DNA of 64,000 nt from Clostridium_AD sp050717635. Lineage in GTDB: Bacteria > Bacillota > Clostridia > Clostridiales > Clostridiaceae. Where the stretch lies: assembly GCF_050717635.1 (NCBI RefSeq), contig NZ_JBOITO010000020.1:122292-186291 (forward strand). The letters are read 5' to 3'. Made by a program: the position numbers and the translations under genes. The notes under the pieces are model-generated. The model was given only the letters and a program-made list of their open reading frames with translations. It was not told where the DNA came from and searched no databases. The stretch's first letter is position 1, and every line of letters starts with the position of its first letter. Shown here in pieces: positions 32,166 through 40,785 of the stretch.

Positions 32166-34061
32166 TTAAAAAACTAATTTCATTAGTTGTTCTATGTTTG
32201 ATATAGCTTTTGTTTCGATATCCACAAGATCAATAGGTACTTCTTTTTCATTGTCCTTTGGAAGTATAACTAGCTTTATTCCTTTTCTTCTTGCACCATA
32301 AATTTTTTCGAATATACCACCTACAGGTTTTATAATACCTCTTAGTGATATCTCTCCAGTTACTGCAACATCTTGTCTTAATGGCTTATCTAAGAGTGAA
32401 CTGATTATACATACCGTTATAGCAGCTCCAGCTGAAGGTCCATCAATTTTACCGCCACCTATTATATTTACATGTATGTCATAATCCTTTATATCTCTAT
32501 TGGTAGTCTTTCTTATTACTGATGCAGCATTAAATACCGAGTCCTTAGCCATACTTCCGGCCGTATCATTGAACCTTACTTGGCCTTTACCACTTTCCTT
32601 TGCCTCAAATACTGATGTTTCTATTTCAATAGTTGATCCTATATAGCCAGATACTCCAAGCCCATATATATGTCCAACTTCAAATTTAACTTCATTATTT
32701 AATTCTTCATATGGAGTTAATCTACTTATAGATATAATATCTAATAAATCTTTAACTTCAATTTTAACCTTAGAATTAGATAATATTTCCCTATTATGCA
32801 ATACATATCCATAGGCATCCGCTAAAATATTAATAGCTTTTCTTCCCTCAATAGTATATCTACTAATAGTCTCTGCAACTCCATCGCCAACTTCAACCTC
32901 TAATTTATTTGCAGCATTTACTACGATATTTTCAATATCCCCGGAAGATAATGGTTCAAAATAAACTTCAGTACACCTTGACCTTAATGCCGGGCTTATT
33001 TCTGATGGGTCACGAGTTGTAGCACCTATTAAAACGAAATCTGCTGGAGCACCTTTATCAAATAAATATTTTATATATTTAGGTGTGTTTTCATCCTCAG
33101 GATCATAATATGATGATGAAAATTCAACTCTTTTATCTTCTAATACTTTGAGTAATTTATTTTGGAGTATGCTATCAAGTTCTCCTATTTCATCAATAAA
33201 TAATACCCCTCCATGAGCCTCTGTTACAAGACCTGTTTTGGGTTCTGGGATTCCAACATCAGCTAAATCTCTTTTACTTCCCTGATATATTGGGTCGTGT
33301 ACAGAACCGAGTAGTGGATTTGTTATTTCTCTGGGGTCCCATCTAAGCGTAGTACCATCCACCTCTACGAATTCAGCATCTTTATCGTAAATTGTATAGC
33401 TTAGCTTTTTAGCTTCCTCAAGAGCAAGCCTAGCTGCAGTTGTTTTACCAATTCCTGGTGGTCCATAAAGAATAATATGTTGAGGATATGGCGATGCCAT
33501 TTTAGATAGCAGAGATTTTATTGCTCTTTCTTGTCCAACTATTTCATTAAAACTCTCTGGTCTTAAAATAGCTTGTATGTTTTTAGTAAGTTTTCTCCTA
33601 TCAAGTGCTTTTAACTCTTCATATTTTTTAATTGTTTTAGCATTTTCAGGACCTTTTTGTTTTTTAATTATACTAAGTCTTACTTCATCAATATACTTAT
33701 CTTGCTTTTCCATTAGGTTTTTTTCTACTTCAACCTCAATCTTGTTTTGGACATACCTCTTAGCTATTTCTTCAGTGAGCCACTCATTAGTATTATCTAG
33801 CACCTCATGTATATTTTTCTGGTTAGGTACTATATCTATTCCTTTACCATTACTAATGATTTTATTTAAAGCATATGCTCTTCTATATATATCATCACTT
33901 TTAATATGTTTTTGAAGTTTAAACTTTACAGTTTTCGCCTTTATGCTACCCTCATCTATTACATTTCTCATTATTTCATATAAAACGTCAATTTGGGTAT
34001 CTATTGGTAACGTATCTTTTTCAATCTCTTCTCCTGATTTATTAACAAATAATGTATTCAA
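32166..34061 (-). CDS. lonC: Lon-family ATP-dependent protease LonC
   Basis: The 631-aa protein lacks the classic Lon N-terminal domain. It has a helical N-terminus (about 1-165), an AAA+ module with Walker A LYGPPGIGKT, Walker B GGVLFIDEIGEL and sensor GATTRDP, and a C-terminal Lon protease domain with the catalytic Ser in DGPSAGAA and Lys in the PVGGIFEKIYGA region. This layout is known in clostridia beside rplI and dnaB. The start is TTG after an AGGGCG site. Confidence 0.9.
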   Translation of the reverse strand: MNTLFVNKSGEEIEKDTLPIDTQIDVLYEIMRNVIDEGSIKAKTVKFKLQKHIKSDDIYRRAYALNKIISNGKGIDIVPNQKNIHEVLDNTNEWLTEEIAKRYVQNKIEVEVEKNLMEKQDKYIDEVRLSIIKKQKGPENAKTIKKYEELKALDRRKLTKNIQAILRPESFNEIVGQERAIKSLLSKMASPYPQHIILYGPPGIGKTTAARLALEEAKKLSYTIYDKDAEFVEVDGTTLRWDPREITNPLLGSVHDPIYQGSKRDLADVGIPEPKTGLVTEAHGGVLFIDEIGELDSILQNKLLKVLEDKRVEFSSSYYDPEDENTPKYIKYLFDKGAPADFVLIGATTRDPSEISPALRSRCTEVYFEPLSSGDIENIVVNAANKLEVEVGDGVAETISRYTIEGRKAINILADAYGYVLHNREILSNSKVKIEVKDLLDIISISRLTPYEELNNEVKFEVGHIYGLGVSGYIGSTIEIETSVFEAKESGKGQVRFNDTAGSMAKDSVFNAASVIRKTTNRDIKDYDIHVNIIGGGKIDGPSAGAAITVCIISSLLDKPLRQDVAVTGEISLRGIIKPVGGIFEKIYGARRKGIKLVILPKDNEKEVPIDLVDIETKAISNIEQLMKLVF

Positions 34062-34131
34062 ACTTATTACGCCCTAATAAATAAAACTATCATTTATTTA
34101 CTAAAGCGCTTCCTCCCTCCGTTTTATATGA

Positions 34132-34575
34132 TTATTGCTCACAAACAAGAACTTTTATCTTCGTAGATATTTCTGGATATATTTTAATCTCTACATCATA
34201 AGTTCCTAATAATTTTATTGTGTCTGTTACTATTTTCTTTTTATCTATTTCTAAATTGCATTGTTCATTTAATGCTACTGCTATATCTTTAGTTGTAATT
34301 GCTCCGAAAAGTTTCCCATTTTCTCCAGCTTTCATAACCATTTTTATAACTTTGTCTTTAAGCTCATTAGCTAATTCTTGCGCCTCTTCAATTTCAGAAG
34401 TTTTCTTTTTTCTTTCGTTTTCATCTTTTCTATTTAGTATGTGCATATTAGCATCTGTAGCTTCCTCTGCCAACTTCCTAGGAAACAAAAAATTCCTTGC
34501 ATATCCATCTGCAGCATTTATTACATCACCCTTTTTACCTACACTCTTAATATCTTTTAATAATATAACTTTCAT
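34132..34575 (-). CDS. rplI: 50S ribosomal protein L9
   Basis: L9 binds 23S rRNA domain V through its N-terminal domain. The 147-aa protein has the signature VGKKGDVINAADGYARNFLFP, a long connecting helix, and the C-terminal domain with GKLFGAITTKDIA. It starts within two bases of the gdpP stop, so the two are coupled, as in Bacillus. Confidence 0.97.
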   Translation of the reverse strand: MKVILLKDIKSVGKKGDVINAADGYARNFLFPRKLAEEATDANMHILNRKDENERKKKTSEIEEAQELANELKDKVIKMVMKAGENGKLFGAITTKDIAVALNEQCNLEIDKKKIVTDTIKLLGTYDVEIKIYPEISTKIKVLVCEQ

Positions 34576-34577
34576 TA

Positions 34578-36566
34578 TTATTCACCTTCCCTTAAGTATT
34601 CCTTTATCGCACTATTTAATTTCACCACTACTTCTTCAAGTTTTAGTGAAATAAACTTCGTACCTGCCATAGTCATATGTCCACCACCACCTAATGCCTC
34701 CAGTATCAACTGTACATTTATTTTTCCAAGAGACCTTCCACTAATAAATACTTCATCTCCTATTTTAACAATCACAAATGACGCTTCGATACCAGTAATA
34801 TTTAGAAGTTCATCCGCGGCTTGAGCAGCGACTACTGTATCATCTATTGTGGGAGGACAAACTGCTATGGCAATTTCATTTTCGATTTTTGCAGCTCTTA
34901 TAATATCAGCTCTCTTTAAATAAATACTTAAATCATCAGAGAACATTTTTTTAACATCCAAACTATCTGCACCATGTCGCCTTAAAAAAGCTGCTGCTTC
35001 AAAGGTTCTAACCCCTGTCTTAAAATAAAAATTCTTTGTATCTACACATATTCCAGCCAAAAGACACACAGCTTCTACATGTTTAAGTTTTGGCTTATCT
35101 ACCATATATTGAATCATTTCAGTAACTAATTCAGCAGCAGATGATGCATAGGGTTCCATATAACTAACCACTGCCCCTTGTATAAAATCCTGTGACTTTC
35201 TATGATGGTCAATTATAACTACTTTTTCTACTTCTTTAACTATTTCAAAATTTTGCACATAACTTTCATTGTGAACATCTACCAATATAAGCAAGTTATT
35301 AGATTTTTTAACACTTTTAAACTTTTCGCTTGTTATAAAAGTATTTTTATAATCTACATCTTCTGATAATATATCCATCATACTTTTTATGCCACTACTT
35401 ATCCCTTCTAGAATAATGTAACATTCTTTATTTGAATCTTTAATAATGCTATACAGTCCTATTGCAGAGCCTAAACAATCAGCATCCGGATTTTTATGTC
35501 CCATAATAAAAATTGCGCCACTCTCATTTACTAAATCCATCAATACATGAGCAATAACCCTTGCGCGAACCTTAGTTCTTTTTTCAACTTCTTTAGTTTT
35601 TCCTCCGAAGAAAGATAATTTATCCCCTTTTTTCACTACAACTTGGTCACCACCACGACCTAAGGCAAGTTCCTTAGCCGACGTAGCAAATTCAAAGTTT
35701 TTAAGGGGCGTATCTTCTCCCCTTCCTACTCCTATACTTAGAGTAACTGCAAGTTTATTCCCATTGCTTATTTCACGGACATTATCTAGAATATCGAATT
35801 TCTTTTCTATTTCTTTTTCAATATACTTATCTTGAACTATAATAACATACTTATTTGATGTATATTTTTTTACCACAGCATTTACACTCTGTCCGTAGCT
35901 GTTTATTGCCCTTTCAATGTCTGCAATAAGTAGCGGTGCCTTATCTTCTTCTGTAGTCTTAACAACATCATCAAGATTATCAACCTCTACTAACATTACG
36001 CTTTCTCTATTACCGTTAATACCTTTTATTAAATTCGTTTTTTCCGTTGTATCGTAAAAATATAAGAGCATGATCTTATCTTTAATATTTTTATTTTCGT
36101 TTGTATCCACCATATTAGTATAAACTTCATAAAAATTATCCTTTATTTTAACATTTAGAAATAATTTCTTTTTACCCTCTAAAACTTGTTTTAGATTAAG
36201 CTCCTTAATTATATCCTTAATGTTTTTATTTAAAAGATCTTCTCCTTCGAGCATTGTAGTCACACTTTGATTATACCATAAAATATTTCCTGTATACCCT
36301 ATTATTAATAGTGGAAATGGCAGCTTTACTAAAGTGCTTGTTGTTGCTATATCAAGTTTAGATGAAAAGTTTTCGATGAATTTTTTCCATTCACTTTTTT
36401 TAACCTTTGAGTTATAAATATTATACACTGCCAGTATTGCGTATAATCCAAGTGTTAACATTCCTGCTTCAATGTGTCCATAATAAAATATTATACATAT
36501 GAGTAGGGCCATGGTCACCATATATATTTTATTATTAACATTAAAATTATTATATTTATTATCCAT
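34578..36566 (-). CDS. gdpP: Cyclic-di-AMP phosphodiesterase GdpP (YybT)
   Basis: GdpP degrades c-di-AMP and so affects potassium balance and cell wall stress. The 662-aa membrane protein has two N-terminal membrane segments (about 14-50), a PAS-like domain, a degenerate GGDEF domain where the active motif is lost (the equivalent region reads ALGRGGDQ), then the DHH domain with MGHKNPDADCLGSA and VIIDHHRKS, and DHHA1 with GGGGHMTMAG. Length and order fit the family. Confidence 0.95.
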   Translation of the reverse strand: MDNKYNNFNVNNKIYMVTMALLICIIFYYGHIEAGMLTLGLYAILAVYNIYNSKVKKSEWKKFIENFSSKLDIATTSTLVKLPFPLLIIGYTGNILWYNQSVTTMLEGEDLLNKNIKDIIKELNLKQVLEGKKKLFLNVKIKDNFYEVYTNMVDTNENKNIKDKIMLLYFYDTTEKTNLIKGINGNRESVMLVEVDNLDDVVKTTEEDKAPLLIADIERAINSYGQSVNAVVKKYTSNKYVIIVQDKYIEKEIEKKFDILDNVREISNGNKLAVTLSIGVGRGEDTPLKNFEFATSAKELALGRGGDQVVVKKGDKLSFFGGKTKEVEKRTKVRARVIAHVLMDLVNESGAIFIMGHKNPDADCLGSAIGLYSIIKDSNKECYIILEGISSGIKSMMDILSEDVDYKNTFITSEKFKSVKKSNNLLILVDVHNESYVQNFEIVKEVEKVVIIDHHRKSQDFIQGAVVSYMEPYASSAAELVTEMIQYMVDKPKLKHVEAVCLLAGICVDTKNFYFKTGVRTFEAAAFLRRHGADSLDVKKMFSDDLSIYLKRADIIRAAKIENEIAIAVCPPTIDDTVVAAQAADELLNITGIEASFVIVKIGDEVFISGRSLGKINVQLILEALGGGGHMTMAGTKFISLKLEEVVVKLNSAIKEYLREGE

Positions 36567-36578
36567 AATTAGCCCCCA

Positions 36579-37598
36579 TTATTTTCTTTTAATTCTATAA
36601 GGGTCAAGCTTTCTAAAGTCAAAAGCCATTTCCATAAGTCCTATTGAAAAGTAAACACTACTTACCTTCGTTAACATTGTTAACACTATAATTAATACCA
36701 CTATAGGTTTAGATAAATTTCTTTTAACTCTTAGAAAATATATACTTGCAGCGAGCCCGTTAATAATAAACACACACAGTACAAGAAACTGAGATGACTC
36801 AAGTATATAGTTCCCACCCGGTATGTTTTTCGATGATAATATTATGCCTATACAAACCGTGCCTATGAGTACTGCTCCTACTATATTATTAACATAAAAT
36901 TTTCTAAACGGTAAAATTTCATTCATTTTGTAATTTAGTTTGTTTAATACAGCACTGGACACTTTATAGTTCAAATAAGCTGATATAAGAGCGCCAATGA
37001 AAATAGCTGCAGGTATTGCTACCAAAAAAATATTAACATCTATTCCTTTTATTGTATCAAAGTTTTTATCTAAAATTTCCAACTGTTTTGGGGTTATTCC
37101 TGATTGCGTATAAATGGCTTTTAATTCTAGTAACGATCCATTCATTGATTGTTTGAAAAAGTCTAATTTGTTATTAAGGAAATTCATAAAACTTACTTTT
37201 TCTATAAATAACATAAAAAAAGCTACAGTTAATATTTTAGATATAGCGCTGCTAATAGCTAAATACAATAGTGTTATTGATGATGTTTTATTACTCTTAA
37301 TACAATAGCCAAGCGTAATACCAACAATGCTACAAGTTATAGCAGCATATATTGCCATTACTGGGTTATAGACTAAGGACGTTAAAATTACACTTAAAAC
37401 TATAGCCATGATTGTTATTTTATAATTATGCCTTATATAGAGTATTGCCACAGGAATTGGTAATATTAAAGTTCCTATAACTGATACAATTGGTAAGTAT
37501 CCTATTATAATCATAATCACTAAAATTATAACAGATATAAGAGAAGCTTCTACAATTGCTTTTGTACTATAATTTTTATTCCGCATTTTTTCTTCCAT
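36579..37598 (-). CDS. yybS: YybS/DUF2232 membrane protein
   Basis: The 339-aa protein has about eight hydrophobic segments in the pattern of DUF2232 (YybS). It lies 12 bases before gdpP, as in many Firmicutes, but its function is unknown; the shape suggests an ECF-like or transport role. AAGGAAGG site before the ATG at 37598; an ATG four codons in is possible. Confidence 0.85.
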   Translation of the reverse strand: MEEKMRNKNYSTKAIVEASLISVIILVIMIIIGYLPIVSVIGTLILPIPVAILYIRHNYKITIMAIVLSVILTSLVYNPVMAIYAAITCSIVGITLGYCIKSNKTSSITLLYLAISSAISKILTVAFFMLFIEKVSFMNFLNNKLDFFKQSMNGSLLELKAIYTQSGITPKQLEILDKNFDTIKGIDVNIFLVAIPAAIFIGALISAYLNYKVSSAVLNKLNYKMNEILPFRKFYVNNIVGAVLIGTVCIGIILSSKNIPGGNYILESSQFLVLCVFIINGLAASIYFLRVKRNLSKPIVVLIIVLTMLTKVSSVYFSIGLMEMAFDFRKLDPYRIKRK

Positions 37599-37600
37599 TG

Positions 37601-37915
37601 TTACCTTCCTTTTATGTGCATATATAGTTTACTCAGGTCTTTCCCATCCTTTTCTATATTATCTCCTTCAACTATACCAACTTTTAGTTTCTTTTTCATG
37701 TTTTCATCTACAGCTACATTAGAGTATCCTAATCTTTCACCTAAAATATATAGGAGTATTATCGCCCCTGAAATACAATCCAGTATAGCATCTTGAGCTA
37801 CATTACTTCCTTTACTTAATAATTTGAAGAAATCACCTATTATACATAGTAGTTCAGCCTTCATGCTTTCAATTATCCTAACGTTAGACATTATATTAAA
37901 ATCTTCTCTTTTCAT
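37601..37915 (-). CDS. MazG-like protein
   Basis: The 104-aa helical protein resembles the clostridial MazG-like family found beside yybS/gdpP: helices MSNVRIIESMKAELLCIIGDF and AQDAILDCISGAIILLYILGERLGY. The Glu and Asp residues could form an NTP pyrophosphatase-type metal site, but the full EExxE motif of active MazG is not clear. GGGGGAG site before the ATG. First gene of the yybS-gdpP-rplI-lonC-dnaB transcript. Confidence 0.75.
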   Translation of the reverse strand: MKREDFNIMSNVRIIESMKAELLCIIGDFFKLLSKGSNVAQDAILDCISGAIILLYILGERLGYSNVAVDENMKKKLKVGIVEGDNIEKDGKDLSKLYMHIKGR

Positions 37916-37955
37916 AGTATACCATCTCCCCCTGTAACCTTATACCTATAACTCT

Positions 37956-37984
37956 ATTTTAGTGATTTCTCATTATTTATGCAA
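37956..37984 (-). promoter_or_regulatory. Probable promoter of the mazG-like to dnaB operon
   Basis: Minus strand: TTGCAT (37979-37984), 17-base spacer, TAAAAT (37956-37961), about 40 bases before the start codon. Confidence 0.55.
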
Positions 37985-38154
37985 CTAAAGTTTATTTATA
38001 TATATGTAATTTATAGTTGTATATAATGCTCCACGTCATTTACATTTTATGGGTTGCAACTACAAGTATACTACAAATTGTACTGTAGCATATACCCTTT
38101 TCTAATTATATTTTAATTATTTACTAAATCTTCATTTCTATTTGATTTTAATAA
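37985..38154. other. Intergenic region, no gene seen
   Basis: AT-rich sequence with a few short inverted repeats (for example TAGTTG near 38023 and CAACTA near 38056). I recognise no known RNA. Confidence 0.4.
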
Positions 38155-38191
38155 ATGAAAAATAAAAGCAGCTACCATAAGGTGCTGCTTT
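38155..38191 (-). terminator. Intrinsic terminator of the rpsF-ssb-rpsR operon
   Basis: Minus strand: AAAGCAGC, eleven-base loop region, GCTGCTTT, then TATTTTTC. Confidence 0.8.
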
Positions 38192-38215
38192 CAGTCATTT
38201 GCTATTTATTAGTAA

Positions 38216-38239
38216 AAGCTTACTATGCATAGTAAGCTT
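38216..38239. repeat. Perfect 24-base palindrome just after rpsR
   Basis: AAGCTTACTATG followed directly by its complement. It lies two bases after the rpsR stop and before the main terminator. In RNA it could fold as a hairpin that protects the 3' end; as DNA it is a candidate protein site. Confidence 0.6.
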
Positions 38240-38240
38240 A

Positions 38241-38504
38241 CTATTCAGTAGTAAATGGTAATAATGCTATGTTTCTTGCTCTTTTTATAGATACAGTAAG
38301 CATTCTTTGATGTTTTGCACAGTTTCCAGAAATTCTTCTAGGAAGAATTTTCCCTCTTTCTGTAACATATTTTCTAAGTTTATTTATGTCTTTATAGTCG
38401 ATTGCAGTTGCTTTGTCCATACAGAAAGCACAAACTTTTCTTTTCATTCTCTTTCTGTTTCCACCAGCACCGCCGCCACTTTTTTTACGCTCGTTCATAG
38501 CCAT
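38241..38504 (-). CDS. rpsR: 30S ribosomal protein S18
   Basis: The 87-aa protein has KRKVCAFCMDKATAIDYKD and KILPRRISGNCAKHQR, typical of S18. The N-terminal CxxC plus later Cys form the C+ (zinc-binding) version. A GGAGG site stands before the ATG. S18 pairs with S6 in the ribosome and, in many bacteria, on the rpsF leader. Confidence 0.97.
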   Translation of the reverse strand: MAMNERKKSGGGAGGNRKRMKRKVCAFCMDKATAIDYKDINKLRKYVTERGKILPRRISGNCAKHQRMLTVSIKRARNIALLPFTTE

Positions 38505-38529
38505 TGTTTTTTTTCCTCCTTACCTAATA

Positions 38530-38970
38530 TTAGAATGGAATATCTCCATCATCAATTGGTGTTATATCGCTAGCACTGCCAAAATCATTTGATCCAGCAT
38601 TTGATTCGCCTTTATAGCCACCTTGATTAGTATTCGTATCTGATGTTTTATTTCCTCCCCATTCAAGGAAGTCAACTTCATCAGCAATTACTTCAGTAAC
38701 ATATCTTCTAGTACCATCTTTAGCTTCATAATTTCTAGTTTGAATGTTTCCAGAAACGCTTAAAAGTTTGCCTTTACTCATGTAATTGGCAGTATTTTCA
38801 GCAGTCTTTCCAAATACCACTACTGGTATAAAGTCAGCATCTGGTTGACCTTCTCTTTTAAATCTTCTATTAATGGCAATAGTAAAAGTGGTTACAGCTG
38901 TTCCTGTCCCTTGAGCAAATTTTAACTCAGGGTCTTTTGTTAATCTACCAACTAAAACAACTTTATTCAT
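38530..38970 (-). CDS. ssb: Single-stranded DNA-binding protein
   Basis: The 146-aa protein has the OB-fold start MNKVVLVGRLTKDPELKF, a glycine/asparagine-rich linker and the acidic tip DDGDIPF that recruits partner proteins. It lies between rpsF and rpsR, the conserved order. Confidence 0.97.
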   Translation of the reverse strand: MNKVVLVGRLTKDPELKFAQGTGTAVTTFTIAINRRFKREGQPDADFIPVVVFGKTAENTANYMSKGKLLSVSGNIQTRNYEAKDGTRRYVTEVIADEVDFLEWGGNKTSDTNTNQGGYKGESNAGSNDFGSASDITPIDDGDIPF

Positions 38971-38981
38971 AAAAACACCAC

Positions 38982-39269
38982 CTATTTTTCTGGATTTATT
39001 ATGATATGTCTTATAACACTGTCAGTAATTCTGAATACTCTATCTAATTCTTTTGGTAAATCGGGATTTGCATTGAAATTGATTAATGTATAGTGGCCTT
39101 CACCAACCTTTTGTATTTCATAGGCTAATTTTCTTTTACCCCAAGCATCAACATTTTCAACTACTCCACCATTGTTTTCTATTACACTTTTAAATTTTTC
39201 AACATTAGTTTTAACTGCTTCTTCGTCTAATGATGGATGTAATATGAATATAGTTTCATATTTTCTCAT
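38982..39269 (-). CDS. rpsF: 30S ribosomal protein S6
   Basis: The 95-aa protein has MRKYETIFILHPSLDEEAV and NVDAWGKRKLAYEIQK, typical of S6. The frame extends to a GTG at 39278, but that GTG is part of the GGAGGTG ribosome site, so the ATG at 39269 is the start. First gene of the operon. Confidence 0.96.
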   Translation of the reverse strand: MRKYETIFILHPSLDEEAVKTNVEKFKSVIENNGGVVENVDAWGKRKLAYEIQKVGEGHYTLINFNANPDLPKELDRVFRITDSVIRHIIINPEK

Positions 39270-39282
39270 TAATTTCACCTCC

Positions 39283-39320
39283 TCCCCTCGGACTAACGGC
39301 CATGCATTGCACGGCAGGGA
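39283..39320 (-). promoter_or_regulatory. S6:S18-type mRNA leader structure of rpsF
   Basis: In the minus-strand RNA, an outer stem (TCCCT with AGGGGA) encloses a hairpin GCCGTG-CAATG-CATGGC and a bulge ending in CCG directly before the outer 3' strand. This is the known plan of the S6:S18-binding leader, where the protein pair binds its own message and shuts it off. The ribosome site lies immediately after. Confidence 0.75.
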
Positions 39321-39332
39321 TTACAAGAATAA

Positions 39333-39361
39333 ATTATATCACCTATCAACAAAAAAAACAA
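39333..39361 (-). promoter_or_regulatory. Probable rpsF promoter
   Basis: Minus strand: TTGTTT (39356-39361), 17-base spacer, TATAAT (39333-39338), directly before the S6:S18 leader. Confidence 0.6.
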
Positions 39362-39374
39362 GGTATTATTATTA

Positions 39375-39572
39375 TTATTGTTTTATAGGGTTTTCTTTTA
39401 TGACTTTCTTTACAGCTGAATCAAATTTTATTCTTGGAAGCATAACTATCCTTGCACAACCCAAACATTTTATTTTTATATCCGCACCCAACCTTATAAT
39501 TTCCCAGTTCTTGCTGCCACAAGGGTGAGTTTTTTTCATTTCAACAATGTCTCCTAAATTAAAAACTTTCAC
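39375..39572 (-). CDS. DUF951 family protein
   Basis: The roughly 65-aa protein matches DUF951: NLGDIVEMKKTHPCGSKNW, then GADIKIKCLGCARIVMLPR. The Cys residues (HPCG, CLGC) suggest a metal site. Function unknown; often near rpsF or the origin in Firmicutes. The frame reaches a GTG at 39584, but GGTGGGATG is best placed for the GTG at 39572. Confidence 0.85.
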   Translation of the reverse strand: MKVFNLGDIVEMKKTHPCGSKNWEIIRLGADIKIKCLGCARIVMLPRIKFDSAVKKVIKENPIKQ

Positions 39573-39599
39573 TACACATCCCACCTTTAAATTCCATAA

Positions 39600-39851
39600 C
39601 TATATGGTCATAACTTTTACACTCTCTCCATCTCGAATAAAAATTTCTTTAACTTTTATAGTTTCTGATTCTATAAGTTCAATTATATTTTGAATGTTTT
39701 CATCTCCTATTTTCAAGCTAATACCACAGCTCTTAGTTATATAAGTAGGTGTGGGAATAACTATTAACACAATTTGTTTTTTTAAAGCTTCTCTTTCTGC
39801 TTTCATAGCTTCAAGTGTATTCTGAAATGTTACTATATAATATTTATTCAA
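39600..39851 (-). CDS. DUF3343 family protein (putative Se/S carrier-like)
   Basis: The 83-aa protein has the DUF3343 pattern: YYIVTFQNTLEAMKAE, PTPTYITKSCGISLKI. The single Cys in SCGISL is conserved in the family and may carry sulfur or selenium. TTG start after an AGGGTG site. It lies just downstream of yedF, and the cysteine desulfurase is divergent from yedF, so the group looks like one sulfur/selenium transfer unit. Confidence 0.83.
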   Translation of the reverse strand: MNKYYIVTFQNTLEAMKAEREALKKQIVLIVIPTPTYITKSCGISLKIGDENIQNIIELIESETIKVKEIFIRDGESVKVMTI

Positions 39852-39874
39852 TGTATTTCACCCTATTCCATGTA

Positions 39875-40459
39875 TTATAGTTTTATAGTCTTGTCTGCAT
39901 TATTCATTAATTGTACTATGGTGTACATGTTTGATATTTCTCCAAGAGCAAGTTCGTCCTTTAGATTATAAAAATCAATACACACCCCACAAACTAATAT
40001 GTTTGTTCCTCTTTGTATTAGCTGTTTTAAACTATCAAGTACCGGTGAACTATTTATAGTAAGCTTTACCCCCGCGTTAATAAAAAGTAAATCATCAGGT
40101 ATTAAATCTGCTTCTGATAGTGCATATATATAGCTTTTCATAAGCATATCTCCAAGCTTATCATCCCCAAGGCCTAGCTTATCACTAGATAAAACCAAAG
40201 TAAATTTTTTCTTTTCTTTAGTTTCAATGTTTAAGACTTCACATTTTTCTTTAGATATTTTTATATAATATAATTTATCTTTTTCTTCTACAATACTCTT
40301 ATATCCACTGCCTTCAGCTAGTTTTACTATATTTTTTTTAGCAACTAAATTATCTACAATTATTGTACTATCTCCACTTTCTATTGAATCAAAATATTTT
40401 TTAGTCTTAACTACAGGTATTGGACATTTTAAACCCTTACAATCTATTATATTATTCAT
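39875..40459 (-). CDS. yedF: YedF-type sulfurtransferase-like selenium metabolism protein
   Basis: The 194-aa protein joins an N-terminal TusA/SirA domain (CKGLKCPIPVVKTKK with the CPxP cysteine at about 12) to a C-terminal DsrE-like domain with LVCGVCIDFYNLKDEL, also with cysteines. This fusion is called YedF and is linked to selenium use in anaerobes. No strong ribosome site is visible before the ATG. DUF3343 follows by 23 bases. Confidence 0.88.
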   Translation of the reverse strand: MNNIIDCKGLKCPIPVVKTKKYFDSIESGDSTIIVDNLVAKKNIVKLAEGSGYKSIVEEKDKLYYIKISKEKCEVLNIETKEKKKFTLVLSSDKLGLGDDKLGDMLMKSYIYALSEADLIPDDLLFINAGVKLTINSSPVLDSLKQLIQRGTNILVCGVCIDFYNLKDELALGEISNMYTIVQLMNNADKTIKL

Positions 40460-40785
40460 ATTATTTACGTTTCAAATTAATTTTTAATAATTAACTTAAA
40501 ACTTTCACACCCCTTTCTCTAGGAAAACTTCTAATTTCATATACATTTACCACGCTTTAGATTATAATATTCTATTATACGTTAATTAATAAATATGTAA
40601 TTATAATGTAATTATTAGATATAAAATTATAGAATACACTCTCATATAATATTATTATAAACTATTTATATTATAAATTATATCAAAACAAAATTTATCT
40701 TGTTATTGATAATATTAATAGATATTACACTTTCTATAAAATATAGTAATACTATTGTTTTTTTTTAAAGAAATTGGAGGGAACT
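40460..40785. other. Divergent AT-rich control region between yedF and the cysteine desulfurase
   Basis: No gene. Nearly pure A/T with many TATAAT-like words, so single promoters cannot be chosen with confidence. It must hold the promoters for both sides of the sulfur/selenium gene group. Confidence 0.4.

Noticed and set aside
38015..38090. Possible small RNA between the mazG-like gene and rpsR
   Set aside because: Only short, scattered inverted repeats; no promoter-terminator pair frames them.
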